From: Seriola aureovittata
Taxonomy: Eukaryota > Chordata > Actinopteri > Carangiformes > Carangidae
NCBI RefSeq assembly: GCF_021018895.1
Contig: NC_079387.1
Location: forward strand, 11,118,542-11,182,541
DNA: 64,000 nt
Reading direction: 5' to 3'
Of this stretch, positions 1 through 10,501 are shown piece by piece (position 1 is the first letter of the stretch; every line of letters starts with the position of its first letter). The notes under the pieces were generated by a model. The model worked only from the letters and a program-made list of their open reading frames with translations. It was not told where the DNA came from and did not search any database. The translations under genes were made by a program, and so were the position numbers.

Positions 1-22
1 CAATCAGCCAATGAGATTTTAC

Positions 23-1541
23 CAGGAAGTCTCCTCTGCACTCTGATAGGGCGTGGAGGGCGTGCTCTGGGCTGGCCCCGCCCCCTGGCACCACACTGGA
101 TCGAACCATCATCAACAGAGCCTCGACTGGACAAACAATGTGTCAATCAAATAATAACTGAGCGGTAATCATGATTATTGTAACGATAACGAACAGGACT
201 TCTGTGTGTGCGTCTACCTCTCTGTTGATTCACAGGTTTCTCCAGCTCGTCCCATGGCGTCCACACCAGCAGTGCATCCTGGGAGTTGGAGTGGGCGCGT
301 TTATGGTTGTGTAGGGACGGGATTTCAGCCTGGAAGCCCCGCCCTACATTGATCCGCCTGTGATTGACAGCTCAAGGTTATCAGGTGATCACATTGTGAC
401 GTCACTGCAAAAATTTGTAGGATTTGTTAAGAGGTATATTTCACGTACGGCTTATTGACTCCTGTTGTTAGTGTATCCATGGCAACAAGGTCACTGAGTC
501 CATCTGCCAATCAGAGATATAAAACTTTAACGTCTCGTATTATTCTGTTTTCTCTCCCTATGTTTTTGTTTTTACAGGAAATCCAAAACATTAAGTATGA
601 AAGCTAAATTGTTTAACTGGAATAATTATCGATAATTTTAGGTGTAAATTTTCTCTGTCTCCAAATGTCCTCAGTGACATTTGTCGTTGGTGTACTGATC
701 ATTTTTGTTAACAACTGGCTGACGCATACGATCTTATCTAGCGCCACCTTCTGGACAAAGTGAATGAATTTAGCTCCATCACTGGTCAGACTGAGAATCA
801 TTAGTGTTTGTAATGAGCCGTGCAGCCTCTAGGTGTCGCTGACTGAACCTGTGAATGTGTAAATGATGTTTCGACTCACTGTGTGTGTCGTGAAGCTGTA
901 CAGTTCGCACTCTCTGCTGCCTCCTGGTGGTGAGGGAGCAGTACAGCCCCGCCCCCACCCTGAGGGGGCACAGCATGGGCGGAGGGGTGTAGTGACCTCT
1001 GCCACCATCAACCACTCCATCACCACCGGTAACTGCTTCTCTGCCACCAGCAGCCGCTGCGTCCAGGTGCATCAGGCTGCGGTAGAGCACGGCGCCTCCG
1101 GTGGCCGGAGAGAGGGGATTGCATCTCCTCTGTGCGCTCCTACACGCCTTAGACGCACCTCTGGACTGGATGGGCACGGAGACCGGCATCACCATGGAGA
1201 CTGAGGGTTGGGCAGGTGGAGAGGAGTCCTCGCCCTGGAGAAAGGGAATAGAAGTAATATGCCGTCAGTCTGGGGACTCGTCTTTCACCTGTGGACTAGC
1301 TGGTCTCATGAAGGTAAACCATAAGATTTGAGGGTTGAGACTTAGTTTGTTGACATGTTGTTTCTCCGTTTAGTCTCTGGGAATAAATGTAAGTCACAAA
1401 TCCACAAATACATGTTTTCTGTTCTATTGCAAACCTTTTTCCCCAATGTAGCTGATCTGAAGCCGCTGTGGGAGCGCATGTGACCGTTCAACGCTGGCAG
1501 ACTCCTAAAGTCTCGCTTGCACACTGTACACAGCAGCCTGC

Positions 1542-1604
<63 letters not shown>

Positions 1605-1735
1605 GAATAGAGTACATTAGATACAAGTTTTGTTAATCTGGGAAGTTAAATAGTTAGAAAATCGGAACAGGCCAAAGTAAAGCTAAAACTGGTAAGAATA
1701 TAAAACACTGAGAGGTGAATGTCAACACCACCACA

Positions 1736-1772
<37 letters not shown>

Positions 1773-3624
1773 GTCACTTCATCCAGGTTACCTGCAGTCT
1801 ACAACCTTCATGTTTTCAGGTTGTGGCCTTTTCATCTGGAAATGAACAGAGAAGATTTAAATAAATTTGAGGCCAATACTGGTGGAAGAATATAATCACT
1901 TCCATACTATTACATTTTATTATTTTTTATTTTATTTACATACTTATTTACTTGCTGATTTATTTACTTATTTACCCACACACTTATTTCCTCACTTATT
2001 TTCAAATGAACATGATTATAGGATTAAAACTGCTAAGATATTAGTTGTTGTATATCAAACACACCCAGGTCCAGTCTGGTTGACCATCTCCTCTTCCTCC
2101 TCCTCCACACTCCTCTCTCCAGATCGGCCCAGCAGGGAGGCTTGGGGACTGGGCAGCGCTGCTGACGTTCTGGCCTCCTCCCTGTGGAGAGAAACCGGTC
2201 TCTAAGTCACCGGCGCTGTTGAAGACACCCGTCTGGTCCTGGATCGGCTCAGTTTGGCTCGGTAGGAGGCGTCGGCTCGACTGATGTGGGTGGTGCTGAC
2301 TGGGTTCAGAGCTCAGAGGGAAGCTGTCCGACTCTTGGAGACAGCAGCTGTTCAGCTGTGCGGATGTTTGTGTGTGAAAACCCAACATCTCGTTCCTGGG
2401 ATGCATTTGAGGACCAGGGCTGGAGATGGTTGGGGTGTGTGGGTAATGAGGACTTGGACCAGGGGTAGTGGGACTACAAAAGGACTGTGGGGCAATACTG
2501 TCATGGTAACTGTCAGGGAAAAACTGGGTGTTGGAGAAGTCTTCAGTAGATGATGAGCTGAAATCCATGGAGCTCCACCTTCCCAGGGCCGTTCCTCCAG
2601 ACAAAGACCCCAGTGGAGAGCACTGCATCTGGGACAGAGTGGGCTCCAGAGGCGCCCAGGTGTCCTGACCTGGACCAGGTGTGTCACCCTGTCCATACAC
2701 GCCACTGGCAAGGTGTGGGTGAGTATTATAAGGCAGTCTGTGTGTGTGTCCCAATTCGTGCCCGTGGTGAGTCACACCAGTGCAGAACTGGTTCTGGTTC
2801 TGGGTCTGGTTCTGGAGATCTAGGTGTGCTGTGGCCTGGTTCTGTTTCAGATCAGAGATAGAAGGATTATAATGCCGTGATCAGAATCAGTGGCAGTTCT
2901 GGTTTTTGATGGAGCAGGATATAGGACATCTTACCTGGCAGGAGTAACTGAAGCTGTTGAGAACTTCGGAGGCAGATTTGTTCCAGTTTGGATTATCTAA
3001 ACCTGGGTCGAGGTTTTGGCAGGAGAGGTGGTGCTGCGGTGGGGGGTGGATGTGAGGGGAGGTTATCTGGGGCTGGGATACAAAGTGAGGGGAGGTTACC
3101 TGGGAATAAGGGACGTGGTGAGACGTGGTTACATGGGCCTGATGAAGGGGGTAAGAGGGGGTTGCCTGGGACTGGGGTACGAAGTGAGGGGAGGTAACTT
3201 GGGAATGGGGGAGGTGGTGAGGGGAGGTTATCTGGGGATAACTGAGGTGAGGGGAGGTAACATGATGCTGGGGTACAAGGTGAGGGGAGGTTACCTGAGG
3301 ATGGGGGAGATGATGAGGGGATGTTACCTGAGGATGGGGGAGATGATGAGGGGAGGTTACCTGAGGATGGGGGAGGTGATGAGGGGAGGTTACCTGAGGA
3401 TGGGGGAGGTGATGAGGGGAGGTTACCTGAGGATGGGGGAGGTGATGAGGGGAGGTTACCTGAGGATGGGGGAGATGATGAGGGGAGGTTACCTGAGGAT
3501 GGGGGAGATGATGAGGGGAGGTTACCTGAGGATGGGGGAGATGATGAGGGGATGTTACCTGAGGATGGGGGAGATGATGAGGGGAGGTTACCTGAGGATG
3601 GGGGAGGTGATGAGGGGAGGTTAC
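23..3624 (-). CDS. trerf1: TRERF1/ZNF541-like ELM2 and C2H2 transcriptional regulator (partial, 3' end off window)
   Basis: Seven exons read in one continuous frame (726 codons): 2935-3624, about 2111-2841, 1435-1537, 880-1234, 449-503, 218-357, 23-126. The first exon encodes Pro/His-rich 11-residue repeats, the second a Ser/Pro/Gln-rich region. The third encodes one C2H2 finger (LLCTVCKRDFRSLPALNGHM, then RSH). Exon 880-1234 carries PMVMPVSVP-like and HYTPPPMLCPLR motifs typical of TRERF1. The tiny 449-503 exon joins to RINVGRGFQAEIP, the start of the ELM2 domain, which continues to VVPGGGASPEHALHALSE at the left edge. The SANT domain and C-terminal fingers expected in the family lie outside. 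TRERF1-type proteins recruit histone deacetylase complexes in the nucleus. Zinc finger and linker motifs favour TRERF1; ZNF541 is the alternative. The start codon and first exon(s) were not found. The 2111 donor is the least certain boundary. Confidence 0.8.
1543..1772. repeat. (CA)n and (TCA)n microsatellites in the TRERF1-like gene
   Basis: A pure CA run occupies 1543-1601 and a TCA run about 1737-1772. Both lie in the intron upstream (in gene orientation) of the zinc-finger exon. The CA run ends a few bases before that exon's acceptor at 1538, so the sense strand reads GT repeats into the splice site. Confidence 0.9.
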
Positions 3625-3633
3625 CTGAGGATG
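3060..3633 (-). repeat. 33-bp coding minisatellite (11-residue PHPQVTSPHHL repeat)
   Basis: About 11 near-perfect 33-bp units lie at roughly 3283-3633, followed by diverged units down to about 3060. On the minus strand they stay in frame inside the first visible exon of the TRERF1-like gene. The exon probably begins at 3624, at the first CTCAG of the array. Unit length is a multiple of three, and the diverged copies remain open, which supports translation. Confidence 0.85.
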
Positions 3634-3929
3634 AGGAAGTGCAAAAAAAGCAAACAAGTAAATAAGCATCTCTTTAGAAAGATCAGGTCTGTGTCTGACT
3701 AAGTAAATAAATAAGTAAGAACCTTTGCATGAGGAGGGTTTCCATGGTTCCTGAACGATGAGGGGGAGGAGAGGGGAGGAGGTGAGGAGATGAAAGGAGG
3801 TGACTGGGACAGAATGGAGTGATGGATGACGGGAGGAGGAGAGGACGAGGAAAATGCCCACAAGTCAGACATGTTGTCACGCACAAACACACCTGTAAAC
3901 ACCGAGTGCGAGTGTGGTCATGTGCATGA

Positions 3930-3943
3930 TTGTGTGTGCGTGT

Positions 3944-4004
<61 letters not shown>
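3930..4004. repeat. (GT)n microsatellite
   Basis: About 75 bp of nearly pure GT, upstream of the visible exons of the TRERF1-like gene. Open frames across it are repeat artefacts. Confidence 0.9.
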
Positions 4005-4007
<3 letters not shown>

Positions 4008-5383
4008 CAGGTTGTTTGTTATCTGGATGGTGTCTTCATGTGAATCTGATGATCTGCAGGACAGCACACAGAGACACCACAAACTTTTAGACATTTTAAA
4101 ACAAGTTTTGATTTTGAGAAAGTTTAACTTAAAATATTATATATTTTTTTACTTTTATTTGAGTCATTCCTAACATTTGACTTTTACAAATTTTTTCTTT
4201 CTTGGCCAGAATGGACGTCCTTGTAAATCAAGCGTAAAGATGTAGGTGCTGAAATAAGTGTGAAATAAATGTGCTTCAGTGTTACAGCACAGAGCTGAAT
4301 GTGACTTCTGATCATCTGACCTGAGCCTGTCTCCAACAGGACTTCAGTCAGTCCTGTCTGTAAATCCAAATTCTCTAAGTCTAACGGACAGGAGATTTTC
4401 AACCTAGAAAATCTTTCCTCAGTTTCCAGGGTCTGTTTGAGTTTTACTCTCTTTTTTTCTTTGAAATGAACATACTAAAGTTTACCAGCTGGATGGATGT
4501 TATTTTCACCTGGTGTAGCGGCAACTACCACAGAGGCGGTTTTGAGCCCTTCGGCAGGTGTTTATATGTCTCTCTGTCTGTGGACAGGAATTTGTCACTG
4601 TGATAGCGTCACAACCTGCGAGATGCATTCACAAACATCTTCAGGTCTGTAGTTTAGATCAAAATGAAGGTAAAGTTCACAGATGGATGTGGTCCGACCC
4701 GAGACTACCGAGTACTGTAATGACATAGTACTCGTGGGTATGAGCGTCAGCATGTTGATGGCGGTCGCGGCCGCTATGAGTCCATCACAAGATGGTCTCC
4801 GGCTTATGACTGACTACATGTAGACCACACAGCAGCTGTATGTGTCTGTATGACTAAGTGTGAATGTGTGATAACGGGACACTTCTTAGAATTCACGCCC
4901 AGAGACGATTAAAGCTGTACTTCTCTTAAAGGGACACCTTCAAGTTTTAGAATTGGATTTCACATGAAAATGAACACAAATTGATTAAATGTTCTCTGTA
5001 TTTGTTTGTGCTCTATTCTGTCGTTAAGAAATATTTAACTAGCAGGTGAAAACTGCCCCGGCTTTTGCCGATTTTTAAAGGTGAAAAAATTCCTGTTTTA
5101 AATCTCATATAAAACAGTGGTCACATTTATTTCCTCTTTAACATGTCTGTATCATCATCATTGTTTAAATAAGTATAATAAATAATAGATTAGATAAAGA
5201 TTATGTATATATATAGTATTGTATATGGTAAATAAAAGTTAAAAGACAGTAAATAATAAAAGCAACCAGAGTAACAACAGTGATCTAACATCAACATTTA
5301 GTTTGAAATTCAATCTAAATAAAATAACTTCTCACCTGAATCATCACCGACTGCGACTGACACTGACACTGACTCTGACTCTG

Positions 5384-5435
<52 letters not shown>

Positions 5436-6239
5436 TTGATGTGTGTCTGCGTGTGTTTTGTCAGGATGTGGTCACATGTTCTTCCTCTCTCTGGTCGTCT
5501 CTACTTCTTCCTCAAGATGACGAGTTTAGAGGCCGAAGAGAGAGAAGAGCTCAAACAAACAAGCTGAAGATGTAACACAATTAACATCTAAAAATTAGTA
5601 AATAATAAAAAAAAAACAACCAAGTAAATAAATTAAGTTTTATTGTAGTATTCCATTATAATGTTGATCATACCAGTCAAAATCTGTGTTTTTATAGTCA
5701 CATAATCAAATAAAAATTCCATAAAACTATTTTTAAAAAACGTTCATAGACTGAAAATTTATAAATTCAAAAATTACAATTAGGAATCAATATTGAGATC
5801 TGTAAAATTAGAGATTAATAAAGCTTGACTAAAGTGCTCCTTTAATGTTCATTAAAGACCAGTCACATTTATTTAGTGTTTTGATACATGTTTTTATAAT
5901 TTTATGATAGTAAAAAAAAAAAACTGAAAGTTTTCTACCCAAACAAATTCAGTTAATAATTAACTTATTGCTGCTCAATCGTAAATTAATTTTAGATTTT
6001 TTGGTTGTGTGGTGTCGGAACCCTTGTGTGGTAGGTCAGAACAGCACGGCGTCTTAACGGTGTAGGACCAAGGTTGAAGCCAATAGTCAAGTTACACACA
6101 AACAAACCGGAAAAACATAAATCATCTGTATTTTACATTGTACATTTTATTTCTAATATATTATATTTAATCTGCTTTTTGTAATATTTGTTTCTCCTAA
6201 AAATACAACATTATGTAACACAATGTGCAGGTGAATCAT
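4005..6239. other. Non-coding interval between the TRERF1-like gene and LIPT1
   Basis: No conserved reading frame was found. The interval holds a CTGACT hexamer run merging into (GT)n at 5345-5431 and AT-rich sequence from 5580 to 6000. First exons of the minus-strand TRERF1-like gene could lie here but none could be recognised. Confidence 0.6.
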
Positions 6240-6378
6240 CAGATGTAGAATTTCGAAGTAACTGTCGTTCGTCCCGCCGTGGTTTGTAACGACGCCGTTG
6301 CTTTTATTTTGAAGGTGAGGAGCGGAAGATGTTTGTTGTCCGTCTCTTCGTCGCCGGTCCGTTCACTCGCCGGTCCAG
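6240..6378 (+). promoter_or_regulatory. lipt1: Probable LIPT1 promoter and first non-coding exon
   Basis: A locally CpG-richer stretch contains an ETS-type core (CGGAAG, 6323-6328) and ends in a good 5' splice site (CCAG|GTCAGT, exon end 6378). A matching acceptor (CTTCTAG|ATAC, exon start 7258) lies 72 bp upstream of the LIPT1 start codon. Together they suggest a spliced 5' leader. TATA-less ETS promoters are usual for mitochondrial housekeeping genes. The transcription start is not defined. Confidence 0.5.
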
Positions 6379-7329
6379 GTCAGTACCGACCGACCGACCG
6401 TCCTCGGCTTTATTTCAGCCTTATCTGTCAAACGGTTTGTTAACGGCTGTTCGTTTGAATGAGATGAATTAAAGTTTGAGTTTGTTTTTTCAGTGAGTGA
6501 AAAGCGGAGTCACGGCGAAGCTAAAGCTAAAGCTAAAGCTAGGAAACAGTCGGTTTTGGTAAAGTCAACTAACTGTAGGACTTTTAAAGAAGGACGTCAC
6601 GCGCTGTACATTTTGTAGTTTATGGTCAAAATAAAATAATCCTCTCAGTGACAGCATTTGCTTTGTCATATTTCATTGTTAACTAAATATTTGTGAGTAT
6701 TATGGCTTTTAAAAAAAAATATCGATGTTTGATGAAAAAAATGAATAATTCAAAAATGATAATTAAAATATTAATGGAGAAAGGGGTTGTCGCGATAAAC
6801 TGGTATTGATAATAACCATGATATTTAAAAAAAAAAAAGAAATATTGGTATGGTGTTAATAATACAAATACGATAATACGGTGATGGCAGATGTTTGGTC
6901 TAGTGGATCTTTTGTTTATCAGTTCATCTGTTGCCTTTTCACTGTCCATTAAGTGTTTTGTTCTTTTTCTTTTTTTTTTTACAGTTCTAACCTTTTTCTA
7001 CAGTTCTAACCTCCCTAAATTTGTATTTGAGTCTAATGAATTTGCCAAAAAAGAGAGAAAACACACAATAAACAAAATCAAAGACAACATTTTTATGATT
7101 TATTTTCAAATTTTCTATAGATATCATTACAAATATGTAAGGTATTTTTAATCAACTGTTAAAGGTTATAGAATCATGTTTATTATTATTATTAGATGTG
7201 AATGATACGGAGGATCGGGGCTGACACGGGACTGAGTTTTCTATTTTCTCCTTCTAGATACTTCCAACATGAGGAAGTGAAGACACTTTTAAAGATGGTT
7301 TACCTGAAGCTGTTTCATCTTTGAACATC

Positions 7330-9096
7330 ATGATGCACACCAGAAGGACGTTGTCTCTTTTAAGAGGCTGGTCGGGTGTTTGCAGGTGTCAAACTGGAAA
7401 CCAGTCATCCAGGACCAGTTCCAGTAGCAGCAGCTTGTTCATGGACTCTAACAGCAGCAGTGCAGGGCTGATCCTACAATCCCAGTCCACCGATGTGTAC
7501 CAGAACCTGGCTCTGGAGGACTGGATTGACGCCAATGTGGACCTGCAGCAGCACAGCATCATGCTGCTGTGGAGGAATCGGCCGGCTGTGGTCATTGGAC
7601 GCCACCAGAACCCCTGGACTGAGTGCAACCTGTCGGCCATGAGGAAGGCAGGGATCTCTCTGGCCCGCAGGCGGAGCGGCGGCGGGACGGTCTTCCACGA
7701 CCTCGGAAACCTCAACCTGACCTTCTTCACCTCCAAGAAGGCGTACGACCGGCAGAGGAACCTGAAGGTCGTCACTGACGCTCTGAGGCGGGTTCGACCG
7801 GGACTGGACGTTCAGGCCACAGACAGATTTGACATTTTACTCAATGGACACTACAAGATCTCAGGTAGGGGAGGGATGGTACCGTCCAATGAGACAAGAG
7901 GCTGCTGCAGTCAAATACAAGCCCCCGACAGATATGCATTATAAACATGAAGTAACAAAATAAAGACATGAGATGAGAGGGCAAGAAAAGATTTAACTGA
8001 GAAAAATTATGTGCATACTAATAATTAAAATAATTGGTAGTGTGAGCTCTAATTGGTCAAAATCTTGCCATTGTTTTAATAGAAATGTCCAGGGTAAAAT
8101 CCTGATAGTAACATCCTGTCTTACTTTATTACTTTTAAATATCTAGGAATGTTATGATATTGTTTGAAGTGAATACAGTTAGTAGTTTAGACAAAGTTAT
8201 GTGCAAGAAAAAAGAAAGGACCTCATTGAAGCTGTGATAAACAAATAAACAAAATCTGATATATTTTAAATCAGTCCAGAGTCAGTCAGAGACGCAGAAG
8301 GTGAGATTTATACCAACAACTCTGCTGTTGTTTATGTTGTTGTTGTTTATGTTGTTGTTGTTTACAGGCACTGCGTCCAGACTGAGCAGGAAGTCGTCCT
8401 ACCATCACTGCACCCTGCTTCACTCTGCTGACCGCTCCGCCCTCTCAGCCGTCCTCAGCCCTTCCTGCCCTGGTATCCATAGCAACGCCACACCCAGCGT
8501 TCCCTCACCTGTCGCCAACCTGCTAGACCACGCCCCCACGCTGCGGTGGGAGGAGCTTTTCGACGGACTGGTGCATCAGTACAACGCAGGTACTCAGTTT
8601 TACTACTGTTCTACTGGTCTGCGTCCTGGCCTCAACCGTCTGTTTATACTCTGTTCTACTTCTCTTTCCACTCTGACCCTCAGAGTTCGGCCTCAGCTCT
8701 GCGTTGACGCTCGTTAACCCCACTGACGAGTGTACGTTTCCTGGCCTCAGCAGGATGGCGACAGAGCTGCGCAGCTGGGACTGGACGTTCGGTAAGACGC
8801 CTAAATTCAGCGTCCAGACCCTCCTGGACCTGACGGATGGGCGATCGTCTGCTCGCAGCTCAGCTCAGCTGCATATGGAGGTAAAGAACGGGCTGATCGA
8901 GAGCTGTGAGCTGGACGTTCCTGCAGACTGGCTTCCTCTGCGGCTGAGCGGTGAGCTGGTGAACACGCTGGTCGGTGAAAGGTTCTGTCCGTATGCAGCA
9001 TCTGCGGCTGTTGCTGCGCTGCTGCGATCCGAGAGCAGCGAGCTGCAGAGCAGACTGCACAACCTGTGTGACGCCGTGCTGTCTGTGATGGGCTGA
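7330..9096 (+). CDS. lipt1: Lipoyltransferase 1, mitochondrial
   Basis: Three coding exons, 7330-7864, 8368-8589 and 8684-9096, join in phase to give 389 codons. LIPT1 transfers lipoate to the E2 subunits of the 2-oxoacid dehydrogenases in the mitochondrial matrix. An Arg/Ser-rich N-terminus (RRTLSLLRGW) looks like a transit peptide. The lipoate-ligase fold follows: LALEDWID, VVIGRHQNPW, then ARRRSGGGTVFHDLGNLNLT, the family signature. RFDILLNGHYKISG spans the first intron and holds the conserved lysine. The C-terminal part has AYHHCTLL-like, SNATPSVPS and WDWTFGKTPKF motifs. Length matches vertebrate LIPT1 (about 373 residues). Start: the first of two adjacent ATGs; the second at 7333 is equally possible. 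EIF5B follows on the same strand, a neighbourhood also seen in mammals. The gene appears intact. Confidence 0.95.
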
Positions 9097-9102
9097 AATA
9101 AA
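9097..9102 (+). promoter_or_regulatory. lipt1: AATAAA immediately after the LIPT1 stop codon
   Basis: The hexamer begins at the base after the TGA (9094-9096). If used, the 3' UTR would be only a few tens of bases. Confidence 0.6.
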
Positions 9103-10380
9103 ATGGATGGACGGAAACAACACGAGCTGTCGGGTGTTTGTGTGGAGTCGACCGTTTGTTGATCAACAGAAATCTGATCCATTTGCAGTGCTGCTAGCGC
9201 CCTCGAGAGGCTGCTGTGTTCATTACAGCTACAGTATGAAAGTCAACGTCATTCAAAAAGTCTGATGGTGAATCTAAAGGGTCCAGATGTAAACAACAAC
9301 AGACCAAGTAAAATCAGAAGCTGCTCTCACTCCCAAACTGATTGACCCTCTGACAACTCTAAATAACATGAAAATCTAATTTATCATTGTTTCTGTTTAC
9401 ATCAATAATGCTTGTAAAAAAAAAAATAGCTATGGCTCATTGTTTCTGGTTCCACAAGTAATCTACAAGTTAATTTTGATATAAAACAAAAAAGCTGAAT
9501 AATAAAAAGCTGATAATAAAAACATGAATACATTTGCAGCATATATACTTTGGATTTAAAGTGTTTATGCTGGTTATGTTTTTTTTCATGCAGATGTAGG
9601 ACAGTATGAACCTGCTGCGTCTTGATCAGTCTGTTGTCTGATGCATAATCTACAGTATATGTGCATTTCATCTCTCTTCACTTGCAAAGTTAAGAACGTA
9701 AAATCCAAGCAAATGTACAGTTATAAAACAAGAGGGGGGTTTATTATTAAAGACATTTTGCATTAATTAATAGGACGTTTGGTCAAAATCACAAAAACTG
9801 ATTCCTTTTTCTTTCAATTGCTGCCAGATATTTTCTTATTTAAGTGGAAAAACGTGGAAAATTCTGAAAGTTTCCAAATCTGTCCGTAAACCTCTGCCCT
9901 TTCAAAATAAAAGTACAACGACATCCCTGAAGCTGTTAAGTAAAATTAAATAAATGAATAAAATAAAATGAATAAATACATTTGCCGGTTAAAAACGAGA
10001 CTCAACCTCAGACAGCTCAAGTCGCAGGGCGCATGCGCAATGAAGACGAGAGAAAATTGAAGAGGTGTCACTCTGTTGTTGTGTCCTGGAACCAAAGGCT
10101 GATCTAGCTCACCGTCATCATTTCCATGGTCATACAATCAATATTGCCAATAAGACATATATTTATTATTAACATTTTTATTACATTTTGTCAGTACTTC
10201 CTAACTGTGTATAACAATGAAATCTTTATAAATAAAACTTAAAGACTGTTTATGCAATCTGTTTAATTGTGTATTTTTATTTTTGAATGTATTTTCTATA
10301 ATATAATTGTTTGATTTTATTATGGCATGTTATTATGTTTGTTTATTCTATATTTTCCGCACCTATGTTCACAGAAGGGA
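9103..10380. other. Intergenic interval LIPT1-EIF5B
   Basis: AT-rich sequence without conserved frames. The only clear element is the NRF1-like palindrome at 10029. The EIF5B leader starts somewhere after this and contains short upstream ATGs. Confidence 0.6.
10029..10038. promoter_or_regulatory. NRF1-type palindrome GCGCATGCGC
   Basis: A perfect consensus NRF1 site about 465 bp upstream of the EIF5B start codon, in otherwise AT-rich sequence. NRF1 sites are typical of CpG promoters of housekeeping genes. Whether it serves EIF5B directly is inferred from position. Confidence 0.5.
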
Positions 10381-10501
10381 CTATGAACGAAAAGCAGCGG
10401 AGTGAGTACTCGGCTATGCGTGTCAGTCAGTTGACGATCTTTGTCTAATGTGAGCCGTCGTGTCGGTCAGCGGAGCAAACCCGGAGAACCGCAGCGGCAG
10501 G

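Noticed and set aside
3016..3702. 228-codon plus-strand frame (MRGGYLRMGE repeats) across the minisatellite
   Set aside because: The minus-strand frame connects by canonical splice sites and phase to conserved TRERF1-like exons; the plus frame is its shadow.
3721..3760. ACCATGGAAACCCTCC (ATG at 3745 on the minus strand) as first exon of the TRERF1-like gene
   Set aside because: Good start context and a possible donor, but the phase (2) does not match the exon starting at 3624 (phase 0), and the residues do not match the family.
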